From assembly GCF_014645795.1 (NCBI RefSeq), contig NZ_BMMK01000005.1, positions 166,379 to 230,378 of the forward strand: a stretch of 64,000 bases of DNA, read 5' to 3'. The notes under the pieces are model-generated. The model saw only the letters and a program-made list of their open reading frames with translations. It did no database searches and was not told the DNA's origin. This stretch comes from Longimycelium tulufanense (GTDB taxonomy: Bacteria > Actinomycetota > Actinomycetes > Mycobacteriales > Pseudonocardiaceae). This document shows positions 1 to 8,004 of the stretch, piece by piece; position 1 is the first letter of the stretch; each line of letters opens with the position of its first letter. The translations under genes were made by a program, and so were the position numbers.

Positions 1-975
1 TGTGGTCGGTGCCGAGATGGTCGACGACCGCCCGCACGTAGGGAGCGTCCGGGTTGACGTAGACACCGTCTGGGCCGATGTTGTCGGCGCCTTCGGCGAA
101 TCCGACGGAGAGGGAGCGGACCCGCTTCCCCCGCTCCGCCAACTCACCAGCCGCGAACCCGGCAACGGCGCTGGATTCCAGGTCACCGGACAGCAGCACG
201 GACGCGGGCACGTCCGAGACCAGTTGACGACGAACCGTGTCCCGCAACAGTTCCCGGAGCCGAACGATGGTGGTCTGTCGATCGTCTCGGTGGTGCCGCG
301 GGGTGAGCCGCCAGTACACATGTTCCCGGAGGCCATCCCGGCCCACCGTGACCAGCGCCCCGGGAAGCACCTCCCGCATGCCCCGCCAGACCGCGACTCC
401 CGGTGTCTTCACCCCGGCGACGATCTCCCGCATTCCGTCCAGGTCAACGGTGGCGCCACCAAGGGGTTGGCCAGGATCGCCTTCGGCTCGGAGCCGAAGA
501 GCACCCCGTCCGAGGTCGGGTAGTAGTGGAGCGGCTTGATACCGAGCCGGTCACGCACCATCAACAGCCGACTGCGCCGATCGTCCCACACCGCGAAGGC
601 GTACATCCCGTTCAGGCGGTGCACGACGTCCTCATGCCACTCGAGATATCCGCGCAGCACGACCTCGGTGTCGCTGCGGGTGCGGAATCGATGGCCGCGC
701 CGGCGAAGCTCGGCGCGAAGCTCGGCGAAGTTGTAGGTTTCGCCGCTGTAGGTCAGGGCCACCGACCCGGTGGGTGTGTTCTCGACCATGGGCTGCGCAC
801 CGCCCCGAGGATCGATGGTCAACAGGCGGCGGTGCCCGACAGCGGCGTGGCGGCCGGTCCACCCGCCCGTGGCGTCCGGCCCGCGACGCGCCATCGTCGC
901 GACCATCGCATCGAGGGTGTCCCGGTGCGCACCGAGATCCCGTTCGAACGACACCCAGCCAGTGATTCCACACAT
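1..975 (-). pseudogene. Asparagine synthase-like amidotransferase (class B), frameshifted, cut by window edge
   Basis: The protein begins Met-Cys-Gly-Ile-Thr-Gly-Trp, so Cys2 is the class II glutaminase nucleophile. The ATG at 975 follows an AGGAGG. The glutaminase domain is intact (RRGPDATG, GHRRLLTID, LTYSGETYNF, RDRLGIKPL, FGSEPKAILANP). At about 452-462 the frame breaks: the original frame runs into a stop at 409, while the expected sequence (GATVDLDGMREIVAGVKTPG) resumes one frame over, as if one G was lost. The synthetase domain then stays open to position 1. Its ATP-pyrophosphatase loop, normally SGGLDSS, reads SGDLESS (about 169-190), which also removes the invariant Gly and Asp. Family members amidate Asp or small acids; next to an ACP and acyltransferase a malonamate-type role would be expected. 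Frameshift plus damaged P-loop suggest a dead gene, though a sequencing error could explain the frameshift alone. Confidence 0.85.
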
Positions 976-1186
976 ACCGTTCCTCCTGCGCACCGGACAA
1001 CGGAGAATGGAGAATGGAACGCGGCGACACCACTGGCTGCCCCGGGGGATAGCCCGGCAGGTTACAAGCGATAACTACCGAGATCAATCGTAACCTTCGC
1101 GCTCGTGCGAACGTCAACATCGGTTCTCGCACCAGGGAACGTCTCTCGTCCTTGCTGGCGACGTGGTCGCGTCCCAACTGGGTGGT

Positions 1187-2197
1187 TCACGCAAGCGGCA
1201 TGCGGAAGCTCCTCGGCACCAGGAACGGGGCCGAGATGGTACGGATAGCCAACTTCGGCGCGGCCAAGCCGAGGTCCAGCCCAGACGCAGCGACCGAACT
1301 GTCGACCAGTGCCGTGCCGATGACCCGCGCCAGCGACGGGGAGTGCACGGCGTGAGTCACCATGCCAACCTCGGTGTCGTCCACGACCACGCCGCTCCCC
1401 CGCGCAGGTGGTGCAACCAGCCCCTCGTCCGCTACCCAACACACGGGCTCGCGCTCGAGACCATTGTTCCAGCGGACAAGAAGCGCCTCCCTACCGACGA
1501 AGTCGTGCTCGAAGTCGATCAGCCACTGCAGGCCGACCTCGAACGGGGTGACCTCGGCGCCGCCGCTCTCGCGTTCCAGGTTGACGTAGCGGGCCTCCAT
1601 CCGGCACACGTCCAACACGGCTCGCCCGCAGTCCGGGGCGCCGAGCACGACGAGCTGGTCGTGCATGTCCGCGGCTTTCGCTGCCGGGACCACGAACTTG
1701 TAGCCGTACTCACCGGTGACCCCGATGCGGGCGGCCAAACCGTCCTCGGTAACGACGAAGCTGCCGTAGGCCATGGACGCCACCGGGAACGGGAGAAACT
1801 TCGCCGCGATCCGGCCAGCAGCGGGCCCCTCCACACCGTACGCGGCGTATTGGTCACTGGCATCGGTGACGTCAAGGTCCGTGACGCCCTCGGCAGCGGT
1901 AAGCAGGTGGTCGACCGCCACGCGGGCCTGGTCCGGCCATATCTCCACCAGATAGTCGGTGGCGCTGCGGTAGATCAGCACCTCCGAGACGATCAAGCCG
2001 TTCTCGCGCAGCATCAGCGCGGCGGAGATCTGCCCTTCCAGAAGGAAGTCGGTGCTGCGGGTACAGATCTCACCCAGGAAGTCCGTCGCCACGGCACCGG
2101 ACACCCGCACGAACCCGACTGCCGAGTAGTCGACCAGGCCACAGCCTCGGCGCAACGCGCGATACTGGTCGGTGGGGTTGGTTTCGACGCGGTTCAT
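1187..2197 (-). CDS. GcvT/YgfZ-like aminomethyltransferase-family protein
   Basis: 336-residue protein resembling the folate-binding T-protein fold. The N-terminus has the typical 'RRGCGLVDYSAVGFVRVSG' then 'FLGEICTRS' layout. The middle carries the 'GEYGYKFVVPA' segment that follows the folate site, and the C-terminus has the 'CRMEARYVNLERE' and 'EVGLQWLIDFE' blocks followed by a small barrel. The start at 2197 is chosen because GAGGTGG lies about 3-9 nt upstream; another ATG at 2209 is possible. It lies in the leftward set ACP - this gene - AsnB-like gene. T-proteins move one-carbon units on tetrahydrofolate. Whether this one transfers a methylene or methyl group to a carrier-bound intermediate, or is a YgfZ-like repair protein, cannot be told. 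I see no frame damage here, unlike its neighbours. Confidence 0.8.
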   Translation of the reverse strand: MNRVETNPTDQYRALRRGCGLVDYSAVGFVRVSGAVATDFLGEICTRSTDFLLEGQISAALMLRENGLIVSEVLIYRSATDYLVEIWPDQARVAVDHLLTAAEGVTDLDVTDASDQYAAYGVEGPAAGRIAAKFLPFPVASMAYGSFVVTEDGLAARIGVTGEYGYKFVVPAAKAADMHDQLVVLGAPDCGRAVLDVCRMEARYVNLERESGGAEVTPFEVGLQWLIDFEHDFVGREALLVRWNNGLEREPVCWVADEGLVAPPARGSGVVVDDTEVGMVTHAVHSPSLARVIGTALVDSSVAASGLDLGLAAPKLAIRTISAPFLVPRSFRMPLA

Positions 2198-2331
2198 CTT
2201 CCACCTCATTCTGTTCGTCTCGGTGCAGTGACACGGCCCGGTGGTGGAACGGGGTAGGGGTGCGACGGCAGCCGCGGGAGGTCGGCGGCGGCCGCCACGC
2301 CGTCCACCTGTTCCCGGCACGGTGGCTGCGT

Positions 2332-2617
2332 TCAGGACTGCTTCGCCTGGATGTGGTCGACGAGTCGGTTCAGCGAGAGCAAACTCTCGGCGTCGTCGTC
2401 GGTGATGGTCACCCCGAACTCCTCCTCGACCGCCATCGCCAGCTCCAGCATGTCGATCGAGTCGAGCTCGAGGCCACGGCCGAACAGCGGCTGGTCGTCG
2501 CCGATCAGTTCCGGCTCGACGTCCAGCGACAGGCGTTCCGCCAGAAGGTGCTTGACCCGGGAACAGCGCGCTGCGCTCGGCGGCCAGGCGCCTCGTCTCG
2601 GCCAGGCTCGGGGACAT
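2332..2617 (-). pseudogene. Acyl carrier protein (FkbJ-like), frameshifted near its N-terminus
   Basis: The C-terminal 70 residues are a clear ACP: 'FGRGLELDSIDMLELAMAVEEEFGV' contains the phosphopantetheine Ser in the DSxD motif, followed by 'TITDDDAESLLSLNRLVDHIQAK'. The natural start, ATG 2617 behind AAGGAGCGG, encodes MSPSLAETRRLAAERSA in a different frame from the ACP body. The frames meet at a CCCGGG run near 2557-2562. The stretch from ATG to stop is 286 nt, not a multiple of three. In the ACP body frame there is no start codon with a ribosome site close upstream; the only ATG-like start is at 2706, inside the FabG gene end. The Ser and flanks are normal, so one base restores a 94-95 residue ACP. 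A true frameshift mutation or a homopolymer sequencing error are both possible. Confidence 0.8.
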
Positions 2618-2702
2618 GTTCTCCGCTCCTTGTGGCTCCGGTGGGATTCGCTGCACAACCGCCCAACCGGCGTGGCCGGTCGGCGGTGCCAACGGGTTGG
2701 GT

Positions 2703-3452
2703 TCAACAGGTGAGGCCGCCGTCCACCACCACCGAGGTTCCGGTGACATAGGACGCGGTCCGCTCGCTCAACAGGAACCGCACGACCGAGGCCACCTCGG
2801 CCGGCCGGCCGCTGCGGGCGAGCGGAACCTGCCGCAGGTGGTCGGCGAGCCGGTCATCGGGCGCCGTGTCGGTCATCGTGGTCTCGACGAGCCCGGGGAG
2901 CACCGCGTTCACCCGCACCCCGTACCCACCGAGTTCCTTGGCCAGCACCCGCACCACCGCCAGCAGTCCGGCCTCGGACGCCGCGTAGTTCGCCCGCCCC
3001 GGCAGGGAGTTGGTGGCGCTGGTCGAGCTGACCACGACGATGGCGCCGGCCCGTTGGCCGGCCATCAGGCGGGCGGCCGCGCGGCAGCACAGGAACGCTC
3101 CGGTGAGGTTCGTGTCGAGCACGCGACGCCACTTGGCCTCGCCCATCGTCACGGCGTACCCGTCGGCGGTGATACCGGCGTTGCTGACCAGGCCGTCGAG
3201 TCCGCCATAGTTGGTCCGGATCTCGGCGAACATCCGGTCGATGTCCGCGGGATCTGCCACGTCACCCCGGACGAGCCGTGCTTCCGGCTGCAGCTTCCGT
3301 ACCTCCGCCAACGCCCGTTCGGCCTGTTCCTCGGGCTCGGGGTCGTTGAGGAGGACGATTGCGCCCGCGCCCGCCAGTTCCTTGGCCACCGCGAGGCCGA
3401 TGCCCCTGGTGGCATCCGTGACCAGGACAACGTTTCCCTCCACGTCCGCCAC
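2703..3452 (-). CDS. FabG-like 3-oxoacyl-ACP reductase (SDR) lacking the catalytic lysine
   Basis: 249-residue short-chain dehydrogenase. The start is GTG at 3452, six bases after AGGAGG; the upstream open frame has no ribosome site. The Rossmann start, normally TGxxxGIG, is TDATRGIG (Gly to Asp). NAG ('SNAGIT') and the Asn of 'DTNLTGAF' are present. The active site reads 'SSTSATNSLPGRANYAASEAG', so Ser and Tyr are present but the YxxxK lysine is Glu. The C-terminus 'SYVTGTSVVVDGGL' is typical. The lysine lowers the Tyr pKa and positions the NADPH ribose in all classical SDRs, so little or no activity is expected. It lies between the acyltransferase and the ACP in the leftward set, where it would have reduced an ACP-bound oxoacyl group. 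Confidence 0.88.
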   Translation of the reverse strand: MADVEGNVVLVTDATRGIGLAVAKELAGAGAIVLLNDPEPEEQAERALAEVRKLQPEARLVRGDVADPADIDRMFAEIRTNYGGLDGLVSNAGITADGYAVTMGEAKWRRVLDTNLTGAFLCCRAAARLMAGQRAGAIVVVSSTSATNSLPGRANYAASEAGLLAVVRVLAKELGGYGVRVNAVLPGLVETTMTDTAPDDRLADHLRQVPLARSGRPAEVASVVRFLLSERTASYVTGTSVVVDGGLTC

Positions 3453-3591
3453 CGTGAACCTCCTGGGATGTTCCGGGCCCCAGGCCCGGGCGGTACCCGA
3501 ACCGTCCGACGCCACTCGAGCGCCGGCTGGCGGTGAAGGGAGACCCTTGCCCGCGGGGGAAAGAACCCCGGTGCTGTAGAACGGGGAGAAG

Positions 3592-4593
3592 TCACGTCAA
3601 CTCCCTACCGAATGCGCGGAACACCAAGTAGCCCAGGGCCGCCTCGGACATCTCACCCACCGCCACCGACGGCTCGGCCAGGCGTAGCGCCTCGTGCGTT
3701 CCCAGGTGTCGTGCCGTCCGCGCTATCTCCCGGCCGAGGCTTGCCAGCATCCGGCCTGGGCCGATCTCGACGAACGTCCCGGCACCGAGAGCGATCAGCG
3801 TGCGGACGGTCGCGTCCCACCGCACGGGCGAGGTCACCTGCCGCAGGAGCAGCTCGCGGTACCGCGTCACGTCCGACACGACCTGCCCGGTCACGCTGGA
3901 CACCAGTGGCACGCCGGGCGGCCGGAGCCGCACCGTGGCAAGCTCCCGCGCCAGTTCCGCTTCGGCCTCGGCCATCAAGGGCGAGTGGTGAGCACTTCCC
4001 CCCGAGAACAGCCGGACCCACAACGCACCGCTGTCGCGGGCGGCGGTGGCCACGGCCCGGACAGCGGAGGCTTCACCGGAAACCACGATGTGCCGGGGAG
4101 AGTTGAAGTGCGCGACGACGACGGTCTCGCCGTCTTGCTCACCGCAGAGCTTCAGGACAACGTCGGGTGGCAGGCCGACGACGGCCGCCATCGCGCCGGG
4201 GTGGCGCCGGGTCGCCCGGGCCATGGCCTTTCCCCGGGAGGACACCAGCCGGAGCGCGGTGTCGATGTCGAGGCTGCCACACGCGACCAGCGCGCTGTAC
4301 TCACCGAGGCTGTGGCCGGCCACGAGGGCCGGCCGGCAGCCGCGGACCCCGAGCCGCGCCGCCATCGCGCAGGACCAGACGAACACCAGGACCTGGCCGA
4401 CCTCCGGGTCGGTCGGCGTTGCTGCGTCGGCCGAACGCATCAGCTCCGCCACCGGTAGCCCGGTGACCTCCCCGGCGCGGGCGAGCAGCCCCAGGGTGGG
4501 TTCGCTCCGGTCGAGCTCGCGCCCCATGCCGGGGAACTGGCTGCCCTGATCGGGGAAGACCCACGCCGGGCCACCTGACGATGGCTCGCTCAT
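3592..4593 (-). CDS. FabD-like malonyl-CoA:ACP acyltransferase
   Basis: 333-residue acyltransferase. The nucleophile elbow GHSLGEYSAL, the Arg of 'SSRGKAMARA', the catalytic His of 'AHHSPLM' and the C-terminal 'FVEIGPGRML' are present. The N-terminal hallmark FPGQGSQ reads FPDQGSQ: the Gly forming part of the oxyanion loop is Asp, the same kind of Gly-to-Asp change seen in two neighbours. The preferred start is ATG 4593, whose A is shared with the stop of an upstream small ORF (TGATG); GTG 4596 is in frame one codon earlier. A discrete AT next to an ACP and an amidotransferase-like gene resembles the cassettes that load unusual acyl or amide units for polyketide synthesis. No PKS modules are visible here. 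Confidence 0.85.
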   Translation of the reverse strand: MSEPSSGGPAWVFPDQGSQFPGMGRELDRSEPTLGLLARAGEVTGLPVAELMRSADAATPTDPEVGQVLVFVWSCAMAARLGVRGCRPALVAGHSLGEYSALVACGSLDIDTALRLVSSRGKAMARATRRHPGAMAAVVGLPPDVVLKLCGEQDGETVVVAHFNSPRHIVVSGEASAVRAVATAARDSGALWVRLFSGGSAHHSPLMAEAEAELARELATVRLRPPGVPLVSSVTGQVVSDVTRYRELLLRQVTSPVRWDATVRTLIALGAGTFVEIGPGRMLASLGREIARTARHLGTHEALRLAEPSVAVGEMSEAALGYLVFRAFGRELT

Positions 4594-4814
4594 CACGCAT
4601 CCCCGTCCGGTACCGTCGTTGCCCGCGCCAGCTCGGCCCGCGCCAGCCCGCGGCCCGGTCCGGCTGCCCCGTCATCGGTGACGATCCGCGCACCCCGCTT
4701 CCGTGCGCGTGCAGCGCCACGGAGCCGCCTCAGTGCGACCGGCTCGTCCCCCCGCAGCGGATCGATGTCCGCGTCGCCGACGCCTGGCGGCAGGGCAACG
4801 GAAAATCCCACCAC
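4593..4814 (-). CDS. Small ORF translationally coupled to the acyltransferase, unknown
   Basis: A 73-codon open frame (GTG 4814) whose stop TGA overlaps the ATG of the acyltransferase as TGATG. Codon third positions are strongly GC-biased in this frame, as in real genes of this window. The product is Arg/Ala rich with segments such as 'ALRRLRGAARARKRGARIVTDD' only loosely reminiscent of helical C-termini. I do not recognise a family. It may be a small protein or the surviving 3' end of a larger gene eroded like its neighbours. No good ribosome site precedes GTG 4814. Confidence 0.35.
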   Translation of the reverse strand: MVGFSVALPPGVGDADIDPLRGDEPVALRRLRGAARARKRGARIVTDDGAAGPGRGLARAELARATTVPDGDA

Positions 4815-5287
4815 GAAGCAACACCTGCCGTCCGAATCAGCGGGGTTCGACGACGTTCCACGTCAACCACCTGCGGTGAACGAATTCCGTCGCGTGATCC
4901 GGATCCGCTCCAGCCGGATCCGGATTTGCGCGGCAAAGCTAAGCGAACGCGCCAACGGGTGTCAACGAGTCACCAGTCCAGAGCTATTACGGGATGCCGA
5001 GCGAAGACAGCGACCAGGCTTGAAATGAAGGACACGAAAGGGTCTGAAATGTTCTGCCACTTCACGTGGCCAGCGTGAACACTCTCCGCAAAGGACTCGA
5101 TAGTTGACCCGAACGAACCTTGACGGGCATCCCGGCACCTGCTTAGCCTCCACGCCGGAGTCGACTAATGAACCAGTTCTTCGAGCCGTTTTCAACCCGC
5201 TGGTCTCTCGCAGTTCACGTTGCCGCAGCAGCCGCCTTGGGGGCCCGGAAAGCTATGCCACGTTGGGTGGAAACCGCACCACGAATC
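4815..5287. other. Non-coding stretch between divergent units
   Basis: No convincing coding frame on either strand: short open frames lack ribosome sites and codon bias. It is less GC-rich around 4880-5100 than the genes on either side, consistent with a promoter region for the leftward set. I could not place a confident -35/-10 pair. Confidence 0.5.
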
Positions 5288-5590
5288 ATGTGCCGGGACC
5301 ATGTCGCGACCTCGGCCCGCGTGCGGTGGGGGGAATGCGACAGCCAGGGGTATGCCTGTCCTGCCAGCTTCGTCATCCGCACCTGGGCCGGCACATCCAC
5401 TGTCCGGCTCGAGTGCTACCACGAGATCTACCGCGGGAACGGCGCGCAGCTGATCGCCGAGGCCCGCTCCAGCCGTGCGCTCGTGGATCCGTGGCGTCGC
5501 CCGCGTATACGCACCCCGCAGGACTTCCGCGACAAGTTCGAGACGTTCATGGAGAACCGGCGTCGAGGGGAGACGACGAGTACGCCGTGA
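5288..5590 (+). pseudogene. Hotdog (4HBT) acyl-CoA thioesterase remnant with internal deletion
   Basis: The start of the frame gives 'HVATSARVRWGECDSQGYA', which matches the opening strand and Asp-containing turn of 4-hydroxybenzoyl-CoA-type thioesterases. About ten residues later it continues with 'TSTVRLECYHEIYRGNGAQ', 'IAEARSSRALVDPWRRPR' and 'TPQDFRDKFETFM', which are the last strands and tail of the same fold. The long hotdog helix and following strands (roughly 50-60 residues) between these parts are absent, so the protein cannot fold as a normal hotdog. The reading frame survives. ATG 5288 is a plausible original start, though the frame is open further upstream. It sits beside the decaying ACP/AT/KR cassette, where an editing or releasing thioesterase would fit. 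Confidence 0.65.
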
Positions 5591-5988
5591 GCGGCTTCAA
5601 CGGCACCACGACCCCGGCACCGAGCTGTCGGCTTCACCGACGCCACCGTCTCATGGAAAGCGGCTGTGTGCTGAACACGCGCTGTCGCGGGAATGGACAT
5701 CGCCAGCCGCACATCGGCACGACCGGCCGGACATCGGGCGCGTGGTGGGACCTGCCTGTGCACGTGTTGCACCGATTCCGGCACCGCACCACCGGCGTCT
5801 GGATTGCGACCAACCCAGCCTGGCTGCCGAACGATTGCCGATACTCCCTCGCCGCTCGTCACCACGGGGAAGCACACACGTCTCCCATGACACGAGCACC
5901 TGCCGGCTCGCAGTACCAGACGCGCGAGTCTTTCGACCCCACCGCCGAAGTCGACCTTGCCGAGACACCTTCCACCCCGGAGACCGAC
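5591..5988. other. About 400 nt without a recognisable gene
   Basis: Open frames here have poor codon bias and no known motif. A frame is open in phase with the esterase downstream but lacks similarity and a ribosome site, so I treat it as non-coding or eroded DNA between the thioesterase remnant and the esterase. Confidence 0.5.
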
Positions 5989-6930
5989 ATGCCTCTCCAT
6001 CCCAGGATCGAGCAGTTCCTGACCTGGCTGCGGGAACAGGGCACTCCCCCGTTACACCGGGTCGGCGTCCCCACCGCCCGTGACCTCATGCCCGGCCTGC
6101 GCGCGGCGCAGGGTGACCCGGAGCCGGTCGCCGGCGTGGTCGACCTGCTGGTCCGCGGCCCGGCCGGGCGCCTTCCGGTGCGGATCTACCAGCCGGGAGG
6201 CGGGGACGGCGGCCGGCCCCTCGTCGTGTTCTTCCACGGGGGTGGATGGTCCTACGGCTCGCTGGAGCTGGTGGACCGCCCGTTGCGTCGGCTCGCCAAC
6301 GCCACCGGCGCGGTGATCGCCAGCGTCGAGTACCGGCTCGCCCCGGAGACCTGCTTCCCCGGACCGGTCGAGGATGCCTACGCCGCGGTGACCGCGCTCG
6401 CCGCACAGGCGGGCGCCCTCAGCGCGGACCCGCACGCCGTTGTCGTTGCCGGTGAGAGCGCCGGCGCCAACCTGGCGGCGGCGGTCGCACTGATGGCCAG
6501 GGACCGCCGGGGCCCCCGGCTCCACCTCCAGATCCTCATGTGCCCGATCCTCGCTCCGGCCAAAGGATCGCGTTTCGCGTCCTACCACGACTACGGGCAG
6601 GGCTACTTCATCACCCGAGACACCTTGTTGACCTGCTGGGAGCTCTACATGTCCGCAACGGAGGAATCCGATCACCCCTACGCGGCACCCTTGCTAGCTC
6701 CCAACCTTTCGAAGCTTCCGCCGGCCCTCATCCTGACTGCCGAGTTCGACCCGGTACGCGATGAGGGCGAGGAATACGGGAACCGGCTTCGCACGGTGGG
6801 CGTGGAGGCGAGGGTGCACCGGCACGAAGGCATGATTCACGGGTTCTTCCTGCTGTCGGGGATTCCCGAGGCGGTCAACCCCGCGATCGAGGAGATCGGC
6901 GTTGAGTTACGTACGCGGTTTCCCTGCTGA
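5989..6930 (+). CDS. HSL-family alpha/beta-hydrolase (esterase/lipase)
   Basis: 313-residue hydrolase of the hormone-sensitive-lipase (bacterial family IV) type. The oxyanion motif HGGG is in 'VVFFHGGGWSYGS'. The nucleophile Ser is in 'VVVAGESAGANLA', the acid Asp in 'TAEFDPVRDEGE', and the His in 'HEGMIHGFFLL', so the triad is complete. The open frame extends almost 900 nt upstream, but only the part from ATG 5989 resembles the family, and CGGAG precedes it. No signal peptide, hence cytoplasmic. Likely substrates are short acyl esters; none can be named. It is followed by an IclR-type regulator on the same strand and could be its target. Confidence 0.88.
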   Translation: MPLHPRIEQFLTWLREQGTPPLHRVGVPTARDLMPGLRAAQGDPEPVAGVVDLLVRGPAGRLPVRIYQPGGGDGGRPLVVFFHGGGWSYGSLELVDRPLRRLANATGAVIASVEYRLAPETCFPGPVEDAYAAVTALAAQAGALSADPHAVVVAGESAGANLAAAVALMARDRRGPRLHLQILMCPILAPAKGSRFASYHDYGQGYFITRDTLLTCWELYMSATEESDHPYAAPLLAPNLSKLPPALILTAEFDPVRDEGEEYGNRLRTVGVEARVHRHEGMIHGFFLLSGIPEAVNPAIEEIGVELRTRFPC

Positions 6931-7034
6931 CGAGGGAAACCGCGGCTGGCGTTCGACCTACGTCCGGACCACGACAAGCCGCATTGCCCGCACGATCACG
7001 AATCCGGCCGCCAATCACCGATGGGAGTGTCACC

Positions 7035-7757
7035 ATGGGTATTGCGACGTCACTGAGGGATCTCGACCCGAACCACGCACCGTCAGCAGGGGCCGGCGAC
7101 AGCAGGAGGCAGTCGATGCTGTCCCGCGGCCTGGCGATACTGGCTGAATTTGGTCCGACCGACGGGGAACTGACGGTCGCCGAGCTGGCTGACCGGTGCA
7201 GTATCCCCAAACCGACGGTGTACCGGCTGCTCCACGAGCTGGTTGGCTGGGGGCTGCTGGAACGCGGCCGGCGCGGGTTCCGGCTGGGCACCCAGTTGTT
7301 CTCCCTCGGCATGCGGGTTCCCCGGCTGCGGGCGCTGCGCACCACCGTCCTCCCGGTACTGCTGCGGTTGTCGGAGCTCACCAACGAGCCGTCCTATCTG
7401 TCGATCCTGGACGGGTCCTGCCTCGTCGACGTCGAAGCGGCCGGCAGGGTCACCCGGCACGCCGGGCGCACGGTCCCGGCGCTGTCGTCGGCTGCCGGAC
7501 GACTTCTGCTCGCCCGGCGTTCCGCGCGGGCCGAACCGTTGGCACCGTTCCATGCGCACGGATACGCCGTGCACCACGACAGCCGTGGCCTGGTCTGTGT
7601 CGCGGCAGCCGTCGCGGCCCACGCCGGAGCACCGGAATCAGCGATCTCGGTGGTGGGTCCGGCCAGGCGTCTGGATCTGCGCCGGGTGGTTCCGGAGGTG
7701 CGGGGCGCCGCGGCAGCAGCCGCCCGGCGGCTTGTCCTGCTGAGCGAGGCGAACTGA
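7035..7757 (+). CDS. IclR-family transcriptional regulator
   Basis: 240 residues. The N-terminal winged helix-turn-helix is clear: 'SMLSRGLAILAEFG', 'LTVAELADRCSIPKPTVYRLL' and 'LERGRRGFRLGTQLFSLG'. The effector domain follows ('LRALRTTVLPVLLRLSELT', 'VDVEAAGRVTRHAGRTVPA', 'SSAAGRLLLA') but is shortened in the middle compared with typical 250-260 residue members. ATG 7035 is chosen because GGGAG lies about 7 nt upstream. IclR proteins bind small carboxylates or aromatics and usually repress adjacent catabolic genes. Candidates are the esterase upstream and the lactate dehydrogenase convergent downstream. The C-terminus is Ala/Arg rich and diverged, so effector binding is uncertain. Confidence 0.85.
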   Translation: MGIATSLRDLDPNHAPSAGAGDSRRQSMLSRGLAILAEFGPTDGELTVAELADRCSIPKPTVYRLLHELVGWGLLERGRRGFRLGTQLFSLGMRVPRLRALRTTVLPVLLRLSELTNEPSYLSILDGSCLVDVEAAGRVTRHAGRTVPALSSAAGRLLLARRSARAEPLAPFHAHGYAVHHDSRGLVCVAAAVAAHAGAPESAISVVGPARRLDLRRVVPEVRGAAAAAARRLVLLSEAN

Positions 7758-8004
7758 CCGGGGCGGACTTCGACGGATCTCCGCGACCGTGACGTTTGTC
7801 GATGTCCGGTCGCGGAAGTACCGCAACGTCGGTGGTGCCTCCGGCGGCGTGCGCCATCCGTCGGCCGACCGCGCACCAGCAGTGCGTCCAGGCTCGGGAT
7901 TGCCGGCCGCCACACACCGCGCGCCCGCACCGCCTCGGCCATTGTTCGCATGCGGCAACGTCGGTGCCGGACAAAGCCAGACCGTGGTTCGGCCGCTTGC
8001 GCGG

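Noticed and set aside
5104..5988. N-terminal extension of the HSL esterase
   Set aside because: The open frame is in phase but has no hydrolase similarity, poor codon bias and no ribosome site; the family start fits ATG 5989.
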